64,000 bases of DNA from assembly GCF_001640025.1 (NCBI RefSeq), contig NC_031671.1, positions 1,488,001 through 1,552,000 of the forward strand, given 5' to 3'. Both the position numbers and the translations under genes were made by a program. Below the pieces are notes generated by a model. The model saw only the letters and a program-made list of their open reading frames with translations. It was not told where the DNA came from and ran no database searches. Within the stretch, counting starts at the first letter, position 1. Each line of letters starts with the position of its first letter. The stretch comes from Sugiyamaella lignohabitans (Eukaryota > Ascomycota > Dipodascomycetes > Dipodascales > Trichomonascaceae). Below, piece by piece: positions 1-10,158 of this stretch.

Positions 1-1
1 A

Positions 2-1969
2 GTAAATACCCCTGCCAAAAAAGGTGGAAGTACTTCTGCTAGTTCTGTTGTTAGTGCCAGTTCTACAGCCATTACTTCCCCTATGCCTTCACAAGATCCA
101 TTGACTGAACGCCGGAAGCGTCAAACCAAACGTGATGAAGCGATCAGAAAGAAATTAGAGACCGAGATCAATAAACGCCGTAATCAGGTTGGCAAAACTC
201 GTGCTCCTAGACGCCGTCCTGCCGGCAGCGTATTAGCGCTTAAACCATCTCCTCCATTGACTATGAAATTTTCCACCTCTATCCACGAAGCTGCTCAGTT
301 CATGTCTGCTAAACGAGAGAACTGTGTGTTGGTTCTAGATGACGATGAGAGCATCTGTGGTATTTTCACCGCCAAGGATCTGGCTTTTAAAGTTGTCGGA
401 TCTGGCTTGGATGCCAAATCTATGACTATTGAGAACATCATGACCAAAAATCCACTCTGTGCTAATACCGACACTTCGGCGACTGATGCTCTCAACTTGA
501 TGGTGAGTCGTGGATTCCGCCACTTGCCAGTAATGGACGAGAACCATGACATTGCTGGTGTTCTTGATATTACCAAATGTTTCTTCGAAGCCATGGAAAA
601 GCTAGAACGGGCATATCAATCATCTAGAAAACTGCATGATGCTTTGGAAGGTGTCCAATCCGAGCTCGGATCATCTCAACCAGCACAGATTATCAGCTAC
701 GTTGAGGCACTGAAGCAGCAGACAGAGGGCCCTGATCTTGAGTCCATTTTGTCGACAAGCGCTTCGCCAGTGTTTGTTGATGTTAAGACCAATGTTTCTG
801 AGGCTGCCGCATTGATGAAGGAGAACCATACCACTGCTGTACTCGTTACAGATCAAAACAGTATCACTGGTATCTTCACAAGTAAGGACGTTGTTCTCCG
901 AGTCATTGCTGCTGGTTTGGATCCTAAAACCTGCAGTGTTGTTCGAGTAATGACCCCTCAACCTGACTTTGCACCCAAGTCGATGACCATTCAGGCCGCT
1001 CTCCGTAAAATGCACGAGGGTCACTACTTGAATTTGCCCGTGATGGGTGATGATAACGAGGTCGTTGGCATCGTGGATGTTTTGAAGCTGACTTATGCTA
1101 CTTTGGAGCAAATTAATAATATGAATGGTGTGGGAAATGATGGATCGGAGGGCCCTGCCTGGAATAGATTTTGGATGTCTTTGGATAACGACAGTGAATC
1201 TGTCCATTCCGATAGCCATAGCAATCGCCCCATAACCCCCATGTCTAGCCGAAGATCTGGTCAGTTCCCTGAATTAGACGAATCGCTACCTCCTTCCTCG
1301 CCACCTGAAGTATCTCAATCGGAATTAGCCCAATTCAATATTGCAGAGTTGGGTCCCAACGACTCTATTTCTCGTTTGGGTGCCTCGCGACAACAAAGTG
1401 GACTGGCCGATGAAGATTTATTGTTGGCTCCCTTCCCATTCAAGTTCAAATCTCCCAGTGGTAGAGTACATCGAGTTACAATATCCGCTGATAGCGGGAT
1501 TTCATATTTGCGCCAGGCTATCATAGATAAGTTCAATGCTAGCGAAATTGAGTCTCTCGGAGGGGCAGGTTTAGTAGAAGATGACAAGCTTGTTGAAGTT
1601 GGTTTTGCTGTCAGCTATATTGATGATGAGGGAGATGCTGTAGCTATTACCACTACTCAAGATTTAGTCGACGCTATCAACATTTCCCGGATATGTGGAT
1701 TCGATAAAGCTGACCTCTATGTTCACCACCCCGACACCCAAGTCGAGCCAACTAAAAGCACCGCGAAGTCGTCGAGACGGTCACTTGGAGCGACGCCAGA
1801 AGATGGCGACGTCCTTGATGAGACTACACCTCTCCGACGAAAGGAGAAAACCCCAATTGCTACATCTACCGAGGTTATTCCTGGCGTTCCCAACGAGCTG
1901 CTTTTACCTGGTGCCATTGTCACACTGGCTGTCTCAATCGTACTGGTATTCTCATTCGCCAGACGATAA
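2..1969 (+). CDS. CBS and PB1 domain membrane-anchored protein (Mug70-like), 5' end outside window
   Basis: Counted from the ATG at 83 the product is 628 aa, but the frame is open without a stop back to base 2 with a Ser/Thr-rich stretch, so the true start is probably upstream of the window. Four CBS motifs form two Bateman pairs (about residues 40-175 and 215-350). A PB1-like domain follows at about 445-530 (starts FPFKFKSPSGRVHR). A hydrophobic tail anchor ends the protein (LLLPGAIVTLAVSIVLV). This order matches the fungal CBS/PB1 family typified by S. pombe Mug70. Bateman pairs usually sense adenine nucleotides and PB1 domains mediate pairing between proteins; the specific role here is unknown. 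The gene converges with the mitoribosomal gene at 2178. Confidence 0.85.
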   Translation, partial: VNTPAKKGGSTSASSVVSASSTAITSPMPSQDPLTERRKRQTKRDEAIRKKLETEINKRRNQVGKTRAPRRRPAGSVLALKPSPPLTMKFSTSIHEAAQFMSAKRENCVLVLDDDESICGIFTAKDLAFKVVGSGLDAKSMTIENIMTKNPLCANTDTSATDALNLMVSRGFRHLPVMDENHDIAGVLDITKCFFEAMEKLERAYQSSRKLHDALEGVQSELGSSQPAQIISYVEALKQQTEGPDLESILSTSASPVFVDVKTNVSEAAALMKENHTTAVLVTDQNSITGIFTSKDVVLRVIAAGLDPKTCSVVRVMTPQPDFAPKSMTIQAALRKMHEGHYLNLPVMGDDNEVVGIVDVLKLTYATLEQINNMNGVGNDGSEGPAWNRFWMSLDNDSESVHSDSHSNRPITPMSSRRSGQFPELDESLPPSSPPEVSQSELAQFNIAELGPNDSISRLGASRQQSGLADEDLLLAPFPFKFKSPSGRVHRVTISADSGISYLRQAIIDKFNASEIESLGGAGLVEDDKLVEVGFAVSYIDDEGDAVAITTTQDLVDAINISRICGFDKADLYVHHPDTQVEPTKSTAKSSRRSLGATPEDGDVLDETTPLRRKEKTPIATSTEVIPGVPNELLLPGAIVTLAVSIVLVFSFARR

Positions 1970-2177
1970 ACCTTTCTGCTTTTGCTAGATGCTAGATATA
2001 GATACTAGATACTACTATGAATAAATTAATACCCCTCGTTATCATTGGATCAGGCAGGTGAACTAGCCGCTGCCACTACCATAACAATCTAAGTCGGATA
2101 GAAAGCAGCTCAGAAATTCTTTCAAAAAATAAAAAAATATTATGTACAAAGTGAGAGCACCTACGGTTATATACAGA

Positions 2178-2930
2178 TTATGAGTTGAGTGCCTTTTGCA
2201 AAAGCTCTTCTTGTCTTGCCTTCTCGGCATTTCTAGCACCTGCAAGGGCTTCCTTGAAGCGCAACTTCTTGTTTCTCTTTTCAGAAATAGCATCCCGTAT
2301 AGTGATGTTTAATCCTTCAAATTCTTTAGGATCCAGGTAAATAGCTTCTGGCTGGTTTTCATCATAGCGGCGGCCAGCAACTTTTGTGGTCAGATATTCA
2401 TACACATCTCCAATAGTCTGGACTTTAGATAAAACAGCATCAGGGATAATGACTGAGAGCTCCCGTGACACTTCCTTAGTATAACTGAATCGAAGGTTCA
2501 AGTCGTCTAGACTTTGGTCGAGATATGATGCAGATGTGTCATTACTACTGGTGAAATGCTTGTTGTATGCGTTTTGAAGGGCTTCGGTAACTTGGGTCTC
2601 TTGAAGCTCAGGAGCTGTCGCTTTTAAGGGCCAGGCATTAACCTCAAATTGGTTTCTTTCCTGTTCCCATGACTCGTCTTTAGGTGGAGCACCAAGAACT
2701 CTTAATTTTACTCTTTTATCGCTGACTACTTCTGATTCTCCAGATTCAAGTTCCTTCATTACATCTTTCGTCTTGGTCTGTTTAGGCACAGGCTTGGACT
2801 CATCCTTCACACCCGCCCTACGGAAGAAATCAAACAAGTTGGATCTTGGAATAGACGACGACAGCTGTCGATGCTGTTGTAAAGCCAGCCTTGGAGCTAT
2901 CGTTTGTAATGATCTTCTGAGCGATAGCAT
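2178..2930 (-). CDS. Probable mitochondrial large-subunit ribosomal protein mL50 (Mrpl13-like)
   Basis: The open frame extends upstream to a TTG at 2993, but the first ATG is at 2930 and gives a protein of 250 aa. The N terminus is a plausible mitochondrial presequence: basic, hydroxylated, no acidic residues (MLSLRRSLQTIAPRLALQQH). The middle holds an acyl-carrier-like segment (IPDAVLSKVQTIGDVYEYLT) typical of the mL50/39S family, and the C terminus is a charged helix. The assignment to mL50 is from remembered family character and is moderate; another mitochondrial matrix protein is possible. The 3' end converges with the CBS/PB1 gene. Confidence 0.55.
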   Translation of the reverse strand: MLSLRRSLQTIAPRLALQQHRQLSSSIPRSNLFDFFRRAGVKDESKPVPKQTKTKDVMKELESGESEVVSDKRVKLRVLGAPPKDESWEQERNQFEVNAWPLKATAPELQETQVTEALQNAYNKHFTSSNDTSASYLDQSLDDLNLRFSYTKEVSRELSVIIPDAVLSKVQTIGDVYEYLTTKVAGRRYDENQPEAIYLDPKEFEGLNITIRDAISEKRNKKLRFKEALAGARNAEKARQEELLQKALNS

Positions 2931-3328
2931 TGTATAATCTTTAGTTTTCAAAGATGATTTTGTGAAGCTGTATAGACTACATCTCACTGTCAATCTCGAA
3001 TTTTTCAGATCTTGGGTAGGGGTTGCAAGTTACTTTCTCATGCTATTAAAGGTTACATAGAGGTCCCTGCAGCAAATCAACTTACTATTACAACCTGAGT
3101 GTTCGATATTATTAGTTGATTCGTCCAATTAATTAAAGAAAGTAGTAAAATTTAAAGACATTATAGCTTAGATACAAGCCAGGTCGTCTAGAAAATAGCA
3201 ATTTTGAAAGTGTACTAGGAGAATGACGTTTCTTTGATTTACAACCTGAGAGTATGTCCATATACTGTGTGCTAATGTGATGTAGGCCACACAATTCGTT
3301 AATGCTTTTATATATAGATAGATAGATT
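2931..3328. other. Intergenic region, mL50-like 5' side to SEC22 3' side
   Basis: AT-rich spacer holding the promoter of the mL50-like gene and the 3' flank of SEC22. No open frame, RNA gene or repeat is evident. Confidence 0.5.
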
Positions 3329-4198
3329 CTAACGGAAAAACATCCACCAGATCAGGAAGAAAAAGATAAGCCCAACGCCTATGAAAGGAATATATTGTCT
3401 GATAAGGGCTTCAAGGTTGATTCTTCTGGCTGCTCTGCGATATTTTTTAGACTCGGTTCTTAATGACGATGACAGATCCGACATTTTATCAAGCGAGTCG
3501 CCTCTATAAAGCAAATCTTCAATGTTTTTAGTCATAACTTTGGTGACATCTTGCAATTCAGCATTCAATTTGTCGATATTTTGGGTGGCTCTGGCATCCT
3601 GGTAGACTCTTTTCGTTTTCTGGATGAAGTTATCAAATTGAACAAATGCAAATGGTCGTGTTTGGCGAAGAGCTTCTTGTCCATAAGATGTGGAAAATTC
3701 CTTATCCAGCTCTTCCAAGTATGAAAATGCTAGTTTTCTGGGGTATGAATGGTCTGCAATGCACAAATAGATGATTTCATTAGCCACTAGGTAGCTGGAC
3801 TGTCGTTAATATGTCATACCTTCAACAGCAAGATAATATGCTTAGGTTTGTAAACATAGACTATACCAGTTATGTTTAACAACACAATTGAGTACGGGGA
3901 GAATAGAGAACTTACTGAATTGTATAGCTGCCACTTTCAATACTGGCACGTTGTTCAGAATTTTCATTGATTTTTCTGACAATGACTTTGATTTGTTTCT
4001 TTTGTTCTGTGAGCTTTGTACTGTCACCTTCTTCGTCGACTGACGCCGTTAATGGCAAACCTATATGATGTGTTAGCACTATGATCCACAGAGGCAAGAG
4101 ATATGGCCGGAATGGAGTAGCAATCTATCCAGACACAAATATGCCATATAATTTCACATACCATCGTGGCGGCGAGCAATAAATGTAGATAAAACCAT
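3329..4198 (-). CDS. SEC22: ER-Golgi R-SNARE Sec22, three exons
   Basis: Exons are 4198-4162, 4060-3916 and 3794-3329, joining to 215 aa, essentially the length of S. cerevisiae Sec22 (214). Intron 1 (4161-4061) has donor GTATGT, branch TGCTAACA and acceptor TAG. Intron 2 (3915-3795) has donor GTAAGT, a TTAAC branch and acceptor CAG. The longin domain shows LPLTASVDEEG and SGSYTIHYL, and continues SYPRKLAFSYLEEL. The SNARE helix carries the zero-layer Arg in LLYRGDSLDKM. The C-terminal anchor is rich in Phe, Ile and Trp (about residues 193-213). It acts as the v-SNARE in vesicle transport between ER and Golgi. The promoter gap to the ferric reductase 3' end is about 260 bp. Confidence 0.95.
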
Positions 4199-4456
4199 TA
4201 TATTCAAAAAAATTTGTATGTCCAGTATAAACTAGACTGATTCCTATCTCAAGATATAGATTATCGTGTTTCAGTTTTGAAGTGTATGAACACAGTGTAA
4301 ATTGAGGCAAGGGTTGGAATGGGCGTCTCCGCTAGAGCGATGAAGGTATTCGCATTCTCTGCAGGCAACACGCAGACCCTGCATGAGATAGAACCTAGCA
4401 ACGGATAGTGAAAACGAAATAAATAAAAAGTATTTCCAAATATATAAGAAATTAAG

Positions 4457-6572
4457 CTACCAAGAATAATTCTCTTCAAAATAATCAACTCGAGCAACTG
4501 AATTAAGAAGTTGATCAGAAACTGCCACTCGGACGCCGTCTGACATCGACCCTGGACCGCATGTGACAAATGCAATTGTACCTGCATCCTCTTTTATCAT
4601 TTCGTTCGACACTAGAAGCCTCAGTTCGGGTTTATAATAATGAAAATTGAGTGCGGTTATAGCAGACACCTCCTTGTTGCACTGTGAGCTTGCACAAGTC
4701 CCATAAAGAGTTTTAGTTGAGGAATTGGCTGGACTACTGTTGGGTACTTTGACGCTTTCGCCGTGTGTTCTGGTATAGTAGATATCTATTTGGGTTAAAG
4801 TACCTAGATCTTTAATTTTCCTCAATTGTTCAGAGAACCACTCTAAGGGATATTTGTCTGTGATGACCCAGATAAGCTTTGATTGTTTCTGCTCCGTATT
4901 CGACAATATTGTTTGACTTAATGCAGTAATGCCTAGCCCGCCAGCTATGTACACGACCGTGGCGTAGCTGCCCAATCGTAGCCGGCTACCGTACTGACCT
5001 TCAAGAAGTACTGGAGTAGTACACTCTTTCTCAGACTGAGCTTCAATAGCATTTTTAAGAACAGCAGTAATTCCTTGTTTCACAGCAGCGTATACAATGA
5101 GGTGTTCATCGTCGAAGTCAGCAATTGTAAACGGATGAGATTGCCAGAACAAATCATATCGCAAGACATACATAAAGATATAACCTCCAGGTTTTGGCTT
5201 CCACTTTGATTTACTTCGCGGAAACATGAACTTTATTGTTCTTTCACCTTCACAAAGACAGATTTGGGCCCGAATGACTCCACCAGATCTCCAAATACGG
5301 TATACTCTAATAATTCGGTCATAAGTCCAAATAGCAACAGAAGAGTATATAAACTCATAGCCGTCATGAGGCCGAGATAAATGGTACCACACACTTGGAA
5401 GCGTTATCGCTGCTATAATCACATGCAGCATAGAGAACCATTCATAACTTCTGACCCGGAGGCATCTCAGTGAAAGTATCGACATTAGTGATATTGAAAT
5501 CATTGCTATCACACCCCATTTGAAAAACATTTGCTGCCATGATATAATATATTTATGGCGTAGACCTTGATAGATTGATTCTACAATGGCATGAATTAAG
5601 GCAAGCAGAAATACTATTCGTCCTATCCATTTGTGAAATATGTTAAAAGTATCAATTTTCCAGCCTGTGAAATAGAGTAGAAAATTATTTCTTCTCCCAA
5701 ACAGAAAAAGAAGATTCATTTGTGCAAGGACCATCATTCCCGTTCTATTCCCCAGGGATTTTAATATCTGCTGCGTCGCCGTTGGCATACTATAATTTGG
5801 CAATATTATTGAGTAGTCGACACATAGAAGAGCGATAGTGAATGCAAAATAACCGAAAATTATTAATGATTGAGATCTGGTAGGAACATTCATTTTCATA
5901 TTAAAGATCCTACATGGTTGCGAGTGGTGATATGTTGCCAGTGGAGGAAGTAGCAGTCGCTGGCGAACTTTTCTGGCAAATTTGAAGTCGAGTTGTCGCA
6001 GCACCTGGGGGAAGAATTGATAACAAATGTTGGATATAGAGCTCAATATAACCATAACCAAAAAGTATCCAAGTGAGACACATCTGTCCAGTTAGAGGTT
6101 TCAGCATTAGGCCATACCTTGTGCTATCCATTACTTACGAGTATCTTACAGCCATCATACTATCCCCCAGCCTGGCATTTCGTACTTTGAAATTGTGTTC
6201 TGTTGTTTTCTTTGGCAACACAAATCCTTTATCAGGTTTGGAGCTATCTAAAGGTGTTAAATTATGGGCCCTTTCAACGTATCCTGTAATATTTCCTTTA
6301 AACTTAGGGCATCTATGCCGCAATTTCTGGAAAGCAGCTTCCAAAAGCAAGGGATTTTGGCCATTCAAAACAATACACCCGACTACAGTGCTGATATAAG
6401 CTTCATTACTACAGAGACATTTCTGTAGCGACCTGTGACCATCTATAGCAGGACTACATCCAAAGTCGAACTCTTCGGCAGATGCCATACATGGGTCAGC
6501 ATATTGATCATGAACATAAGCATCTATATGGCTCAAACAGAGAGCCAGAAATATCACATGGAATAGTTTCAT
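4457..6572 (-). CDS. Ferric/cupric reductase of the FRE family, two exons
   Basis: Exons 6572-6139 and 6083-4457 join in frame to 686 aa. The 55-nt intron has donor GTAAGT, a CTAAC branch and acceptor CAG. The N terminus is a signal peptide (MKLFHVIFLALCLSHIDA) followed by a Cys-containing extracellular domain as in yeast Fre proteins. The transmembrane core has haem-ligand histidines in HKWIGR, LALIHAI, SMLHVI and VWYHLSRPH. The C-terminal part has the FAD motif HPFTIAD, the NADPH motifs GGLGITA and CGPGSMSDGVR, and ends DYFEENYSW. It would reduce Fe3+ or Cu2+ at the plasma membrane (or vacuole) using cytosolic NADPH. Which S. cerevisiae paralogue it matches cannot be told. It is divergent from the polyamine oxidase gene across about 640 bp. 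Confidence 0.92.
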
Positions 6573-7213
6573 TAGGATGCCGAAAAAACATGGAAATGTT
6601 GTGTTTCTTTTTGCAAAGAAAAGCAGGTGGTCATATACGTATCTTTATATTATATATATATATATATATATTTACCTACGGTTACCTTATCTGCTTCATA
6701 TTAGGGTCCAGTAGCTTATCTTCTAATCTAGGATATGCAAGATTATAGAAGGAAACTCCAGATATCCCGTTTCGAAGATTGAAATAAACAAACAATATCA
6801 CAATCAAGTACAAGTGTGATATTTCTGGATATCTAATTAGGTGTTATATACAGAAAGCATGAAACTGGTCTGAAGATCAGAATGTTAATGCATATATCAA
6901 ATTGAAGCAGATATCTTGCTACCGCTTTTACTCTGATTTCCTAAAGCAGCACGCTCTGGATTGAATCTTAGTCAATATGTTCAAATTGTATTAATTCGCC
7001 TCCTAATAATTTAGCTTTTATTCATCATTCAGGACTATTACGGGCTATCAATAGGACGGTGATTTGTAATTCGGTCCAGATTCATTACCTAATGCAGTGG
7101 ATTGCATCAACACGCCATACGTGGGGGTAGATTTTGGGGGCAGCTACACTACTACTTAACCACGTCAACGGAAGTCGTTTTGTATTCATTGAAATTAATC
7201 CAGGTTATCTAAA
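6573..7213. other. Divergent promoter region with (TA)n tract
   Basis: This 641-bp spacer lies between the 5' ends of the ferric reductase (minus) and polyamine oxidase (plus) genes. It is AT-rich and includes an alternating TA run of about 20 bp near 6651-6671. No coding frame is convincing. Confidence 0.6.
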
Positions 7214-8527
7214 ATGGTTGCTAAAGAATTAGACGTCATTGTAGTTGGTGCCGGTATTGGTGGAATTGCTGCTGCCAGTGAATTGGCTAAAAATGGGCTG
7301 AAAGTAGTTGTTCTTGAAGCTCGGGATCGTCTTGGTGGAAGATTGTTCACTGATCGAAAGTCAGGATCCAAACCATATGAGCTCGGTTGTAGCTGGCTCC
7401 ATGAATCCGTTGACAACCCATTATTAAAAATTGCTTTGGATAATGATATTAAGGTTACTTATGATGATGGAAGTATTGCTTTCTACGACAAGAATGGACC
7501 ATTGGATGGCTCTAAAGAGCTGGGTCCTGCTGCTAGTGATTTCAATGCATTTGCCAGTATTTACTTTGCTGACCACAGCGAGGATATCTCTTATGGAGAG
7601 CTTATTAACTTATTCATCAAACAGCATCCCACACTTACACAGGTCCAGAAGGAAGAAGTTCCTGCATTACTTGAGTTTCCTCAAGTCGGCAAGGGACTTG
7701 AATCAAGTCAATTGTCTGGTAAACTGGCCTTTAATGGAGGCGGCAAGGGCAGAGATCTTGCTGTTCCAGGTGGATATGATGCCATCTACAATGCTATAAA
7801 GAAACCTATTGGCGATGAAAATATCATCCTGAACTCACCAGTTGAATCTGTAGAGACTGACAATGAAAAAGGTACCGTCAGAGTTCATACTGCTGGTGGA
7901 GATGTGTACACTGCCAAATATGCTATAATCACTGCTCCATTGGGAGTTCTCAAGCACAATGATATCAAGTTCATTCCTCAGTTGCCAACCTCCCTGACTC
8001 AGGCAATTGAATCTGGAGCTGTTGGTAACACCGGTAAGGTGTACTTTGAATTTGACGAAGTATTCTGGCCAGCAGATGTCGACAAGATCTTATTCGCTGG
8101 AGAACCCATTCCAGTTGTCATCTCCAATTGGTATAAATATAATGGAGAGAAGAAGCATCCTGGTTTGTATCTTATAACACCTCCTCCTCTGACCGCCAAG
8201 CTTGAGCAAGACCACACTCTCGCATTTGATGCTCTCAAACCAGTTTTGGAAGCTCTTCGAACAGATAAATCCAAGCCTGTTCCTACCCCGACAAAAGTAA
8301 CCACTTCCAAATGGTCTGTGGATCCATATTCTCGTGGCTCATATGCCACCTATACAGTGGGCTATGATCTTGACAAGGCTGTTGGTGCATTTGAAACTGG
8401 CGCAGGTCACGTTCGTTTCGCTGGCGAGCATACCATCTTAAGAGGAGCTAGTTTTACACACGGAGCTTATCGTAGTGGTCTTCGTGAAGCTGCTTTTATT
8501 CTTAAACAGCTGAAGAGTAGACTTTAG
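7214..8527 (+). CDS. FMS1: FAD-dependent polyamine/amine oxidase, Fms1/Cbp1-like
   Basis: 437 aa from the ATG at 7214. The N terminus carries the dinucleotide-binding motif VVGAGIGGIAAASELA and the GG doublet motif EARDRLGGRLFTD, followed by the amine-oxidase substrate motif GCSWLHE. The C-terminal FAD-contact motif is VRFAGEHT. This is the flavin amine-oxidase family; yeast Fms1 oxidises spermine to spermidine plus 3-aminopropanal, the precursor of beta-alanine for pantothenate. The last three residues are SRL, an acceptable PTS1 variant, so peroxisomal import is possible (inference). The symbol names the closest family member rather than proven orthology. Confidence 0.88.
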   Translation: MVAKELDVIVVGAGIGGIAAASELAKNGLKVVVLEARDRLGGRLFTDRKSGSKPYELGCSWLHESVDNPLLKIALDNDIKVTYDDGSIAFYDKNGPLDGSKELGPAASDFNAFASIYFADHSEDISYGELINLFIKQHPTLTQVQKEEVPALLEFPQVGKGLESSQLSGKLAFNGGGKGRDLAVPGGYDAIYNAIKKPIGDENIILNSPVESVETDNEKGTVRVHTAGGDVYTAKYAIITAPLGVLKHNDIKFIPQLPTSLTQAIESGAVGNTGKVYFEFDEVFWPADVDKILFAGEPIPVVISNWYKYNGEKKHPGLYLITPPPLTAKLEQDHTLAFDALKPVLEALRTDKSKPVPTPTKVTTSKWSVDPYSRGSYATYTVGYDLDKAVGAFETGAGHVRFAGEHTILRGASFTHGAYRSGLREAAFILKQLKSRL

Positions 8528-8889
8528 ATATAGCCTGAATGGCATGTTATTCCAGACAATTTATAAATTATACTTATTATTTCCTTTTACTCAATGATCT
8601 TCCATGTAGTTTGGGTACTATATGAGTCGCTGATTAACGCTCCCAATCAAATTTGAACTTTGGAAGAAAACAGATATAAAAAGAGGCTGAAATTTAAATC
8701 AGATTTCAGATTTAGACCTGGTGTGACTAGAAGCAGGGTCTGAGACAGTGGGGCACCTCAGACCCACTCACTATATGCATGCCGCGGATCAGCCGGTGGA
8801 AATACGTGTGCTTATCTTGACTATAAATAGTGGGCGTCTCCGTTACTTGATCTGAAAAATTTGTCGTTTTTAGTTTGTCCAAGCCAAAA
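8528..8889. other. Intergenic promoter of adenine deaminase gene
   Basis: 362-bp spacer between two plus-strand genes. It holds the polyamine oxidase terminator region and the deaminase promoter with its TATA-like box. No other feature is seen. Confidence 0.5.
8822..8829 (+). promoter_or_regulatory. TATA box of the adenine deaminase gene
   Basis: TATAAATA lies about 60 bp before the ATG at 8890, a normal distance for a yeast TATA element. Confidence 0.5.
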
Positions 8890-9945
8890 ATGACCGTTAG
8901 TGACTTTGATTCTTTTCTTACCGAGTTACCCAAATGTGAGCACCACGTTCATTTGGAGGGAACGCTGAGTCCCGAACTGCTCATCGATTTAGCTAAACGG
9001 AACAATATCAAGCTCCCGGAAGAACATCCTCCAACCATAGAGGCCCTATACGATCGTTATTCGAAGTTCAGTTGTCTTCAAGATTTCCTTGATCATTATT
9101 ATGTTGGTATGTCTGTTCTGATCTATGAAAAAGATTTCGAAGATTTGGCTTACAACTACTTTGTCAAGGCCCACCAAGATGGTGTTCATCATGCCGAAGT
9201 TTTCTTTGATCCTCAGGCCCATCTAGAACGAGGAATTAAACTCACTGATGTGGTCTCTGGTATCACTAAAGCCCGTACTAGAGCAGAGTCTGATTTTGGT
9301 ATCACCACTAAACTCATCATGTGTTTCCTCAGACATATCCCCTCGTCTGATGCTCTAACTACATTACATGCTGCTGTTCCTCATATCACTACTGGCCACA
9401 TTACTGGTATTGGTCTTGACTCCAGTGAATTAGGTTTCCCACCACACTTATTTAAGGAAGCTTATGCTACTGCTCGTGAGCTTAACTTGGAGCTGAACTA
9501 TACCGCACATGCAGGTGAAGAGGGTGACCATACATATGTCCTAGGAGCTCTAGACGATTTGAAGGTGGAACGTATTGATCACGGTATCCGATCTGCTGAT
9601 GATGATGCAACTCTAAAGAGGCTAGCGGCAAATAATACGCTATTGACTGTCTGCCCTATGTCTAATCTTAAACTGAGAGCGGTCAAGTCTATTGGCGACA
9701 TCCCACTTCGCAAGTTCCTGGAGTACGGCGTTCCATTCAGCATCAACAGCGATGACCCAGCTTATTTTGGCGGATACATTTTAGACAACTATAAAGAAGT
9801 GCACAAGCATTTCAACTTCGACCTTGCAACATGGATTAAGATCGCCGAAAACAACATCCATGGCAGTTGGATCAATCAAGACCGCAAAGACGTTCTTCTC
9901 GCTAGAGTGGCCGATGTGAGAAAGAAATACATCCACCTTGCCTAA
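8890..9945 (+). CDS. AAH1: Adenine deaminase Aah1
   Basis: The frame opens at a TTG at 8875, but the first ATG (8890) gives 351 aa with the N-terminal block LPKCEHHVHLEGTLSPEL characteristic of Aah1. Zinc and catalytic motifs are HVHLEG, HAGEEGD, ERIDHGI and INSDDPAYFGGYI. The enzyme deaminates adenine to hypoxanthine in purine salvage. Block-by-block resemblance to S. cerevisiae Aah1, including DFLDHYYVG and GLDSSELGFPPHLF, favours adenine over adenosine as substrate. The gene converges with ACF2; a GC double-hairpin element lies between their 3' ends. Confidence 0.95.
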   Translation: MTVSDFDSFLTELPKCEHHVHLEGTLSPELLIDLAKRNNIKLPEEHPPTIEALYDRYSKFSCLQDFLDHYYVGMSVLIYEKDFEDLAYNYFVKAHQDGVHHAEVFFDPQAHLERGIKLTDVVSGITKARTRAESDFGITTKLIMCFLRHIPSSDALTTLHAAVPHITTGHITGIGLDSSELGFPPHLFKEAYATARELNLELNYTAHAGEEGDHTYVLGALDDLKVERIDHGIRSADDDATLKRLAANNTLLTVCPMSNLKLRAVKSIGDIPLRKFLEYGVPFSINSDDPAYFGGYILDNYKEVHKHFNFDLATWIKIAENNIHGSWINQDRKDVLLARVADVRKKYIHLA

Positions 9946-10016
9946 TCGGTTTTTGACCTGTGTAATTATATGCCACCCTAATTATTAATAGATTTTTAGA
10001 TACATTTCCCGATGGT

Positions 10017-10070
10017 GCCTCCGGCGGCTGGGGCTGTGCCCCACACCCCTCTGCTCCTGCTTCGCAGGAA
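10017..10070 (+). repeat. GC-rich double-hairpin element, copy 1
   Basis: Starts GCCTCCGGCGGCTGGGG and ends with the second hairpin CTCCTGCTTCGCAGG. The first stem loop is imperfect here (TGGGGCTGTGCCCCA). Located between the convergent 3' ends of AAH1 and ACF2. Confidence 0.85.
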
Positions 10071-10158
10071 ACTGTTAAGACCGTGGAGGAATATTATTCA
10101 TTGTATGGTAGTAGAAGTTGAGTCTCTGTCTGGATTCAGTATTGACAGCATTATAAAG

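Noticed and set aside
3787..3840. A four-exon SEC22 model with an extra 21-nt exon at 3840-3820
   Set aside because: It needed a 33-nt intron and did not join exon 2 in frame. The CAG acceptor at 3796-3795 gives a simple in-frame three-exon gene of the expected length.
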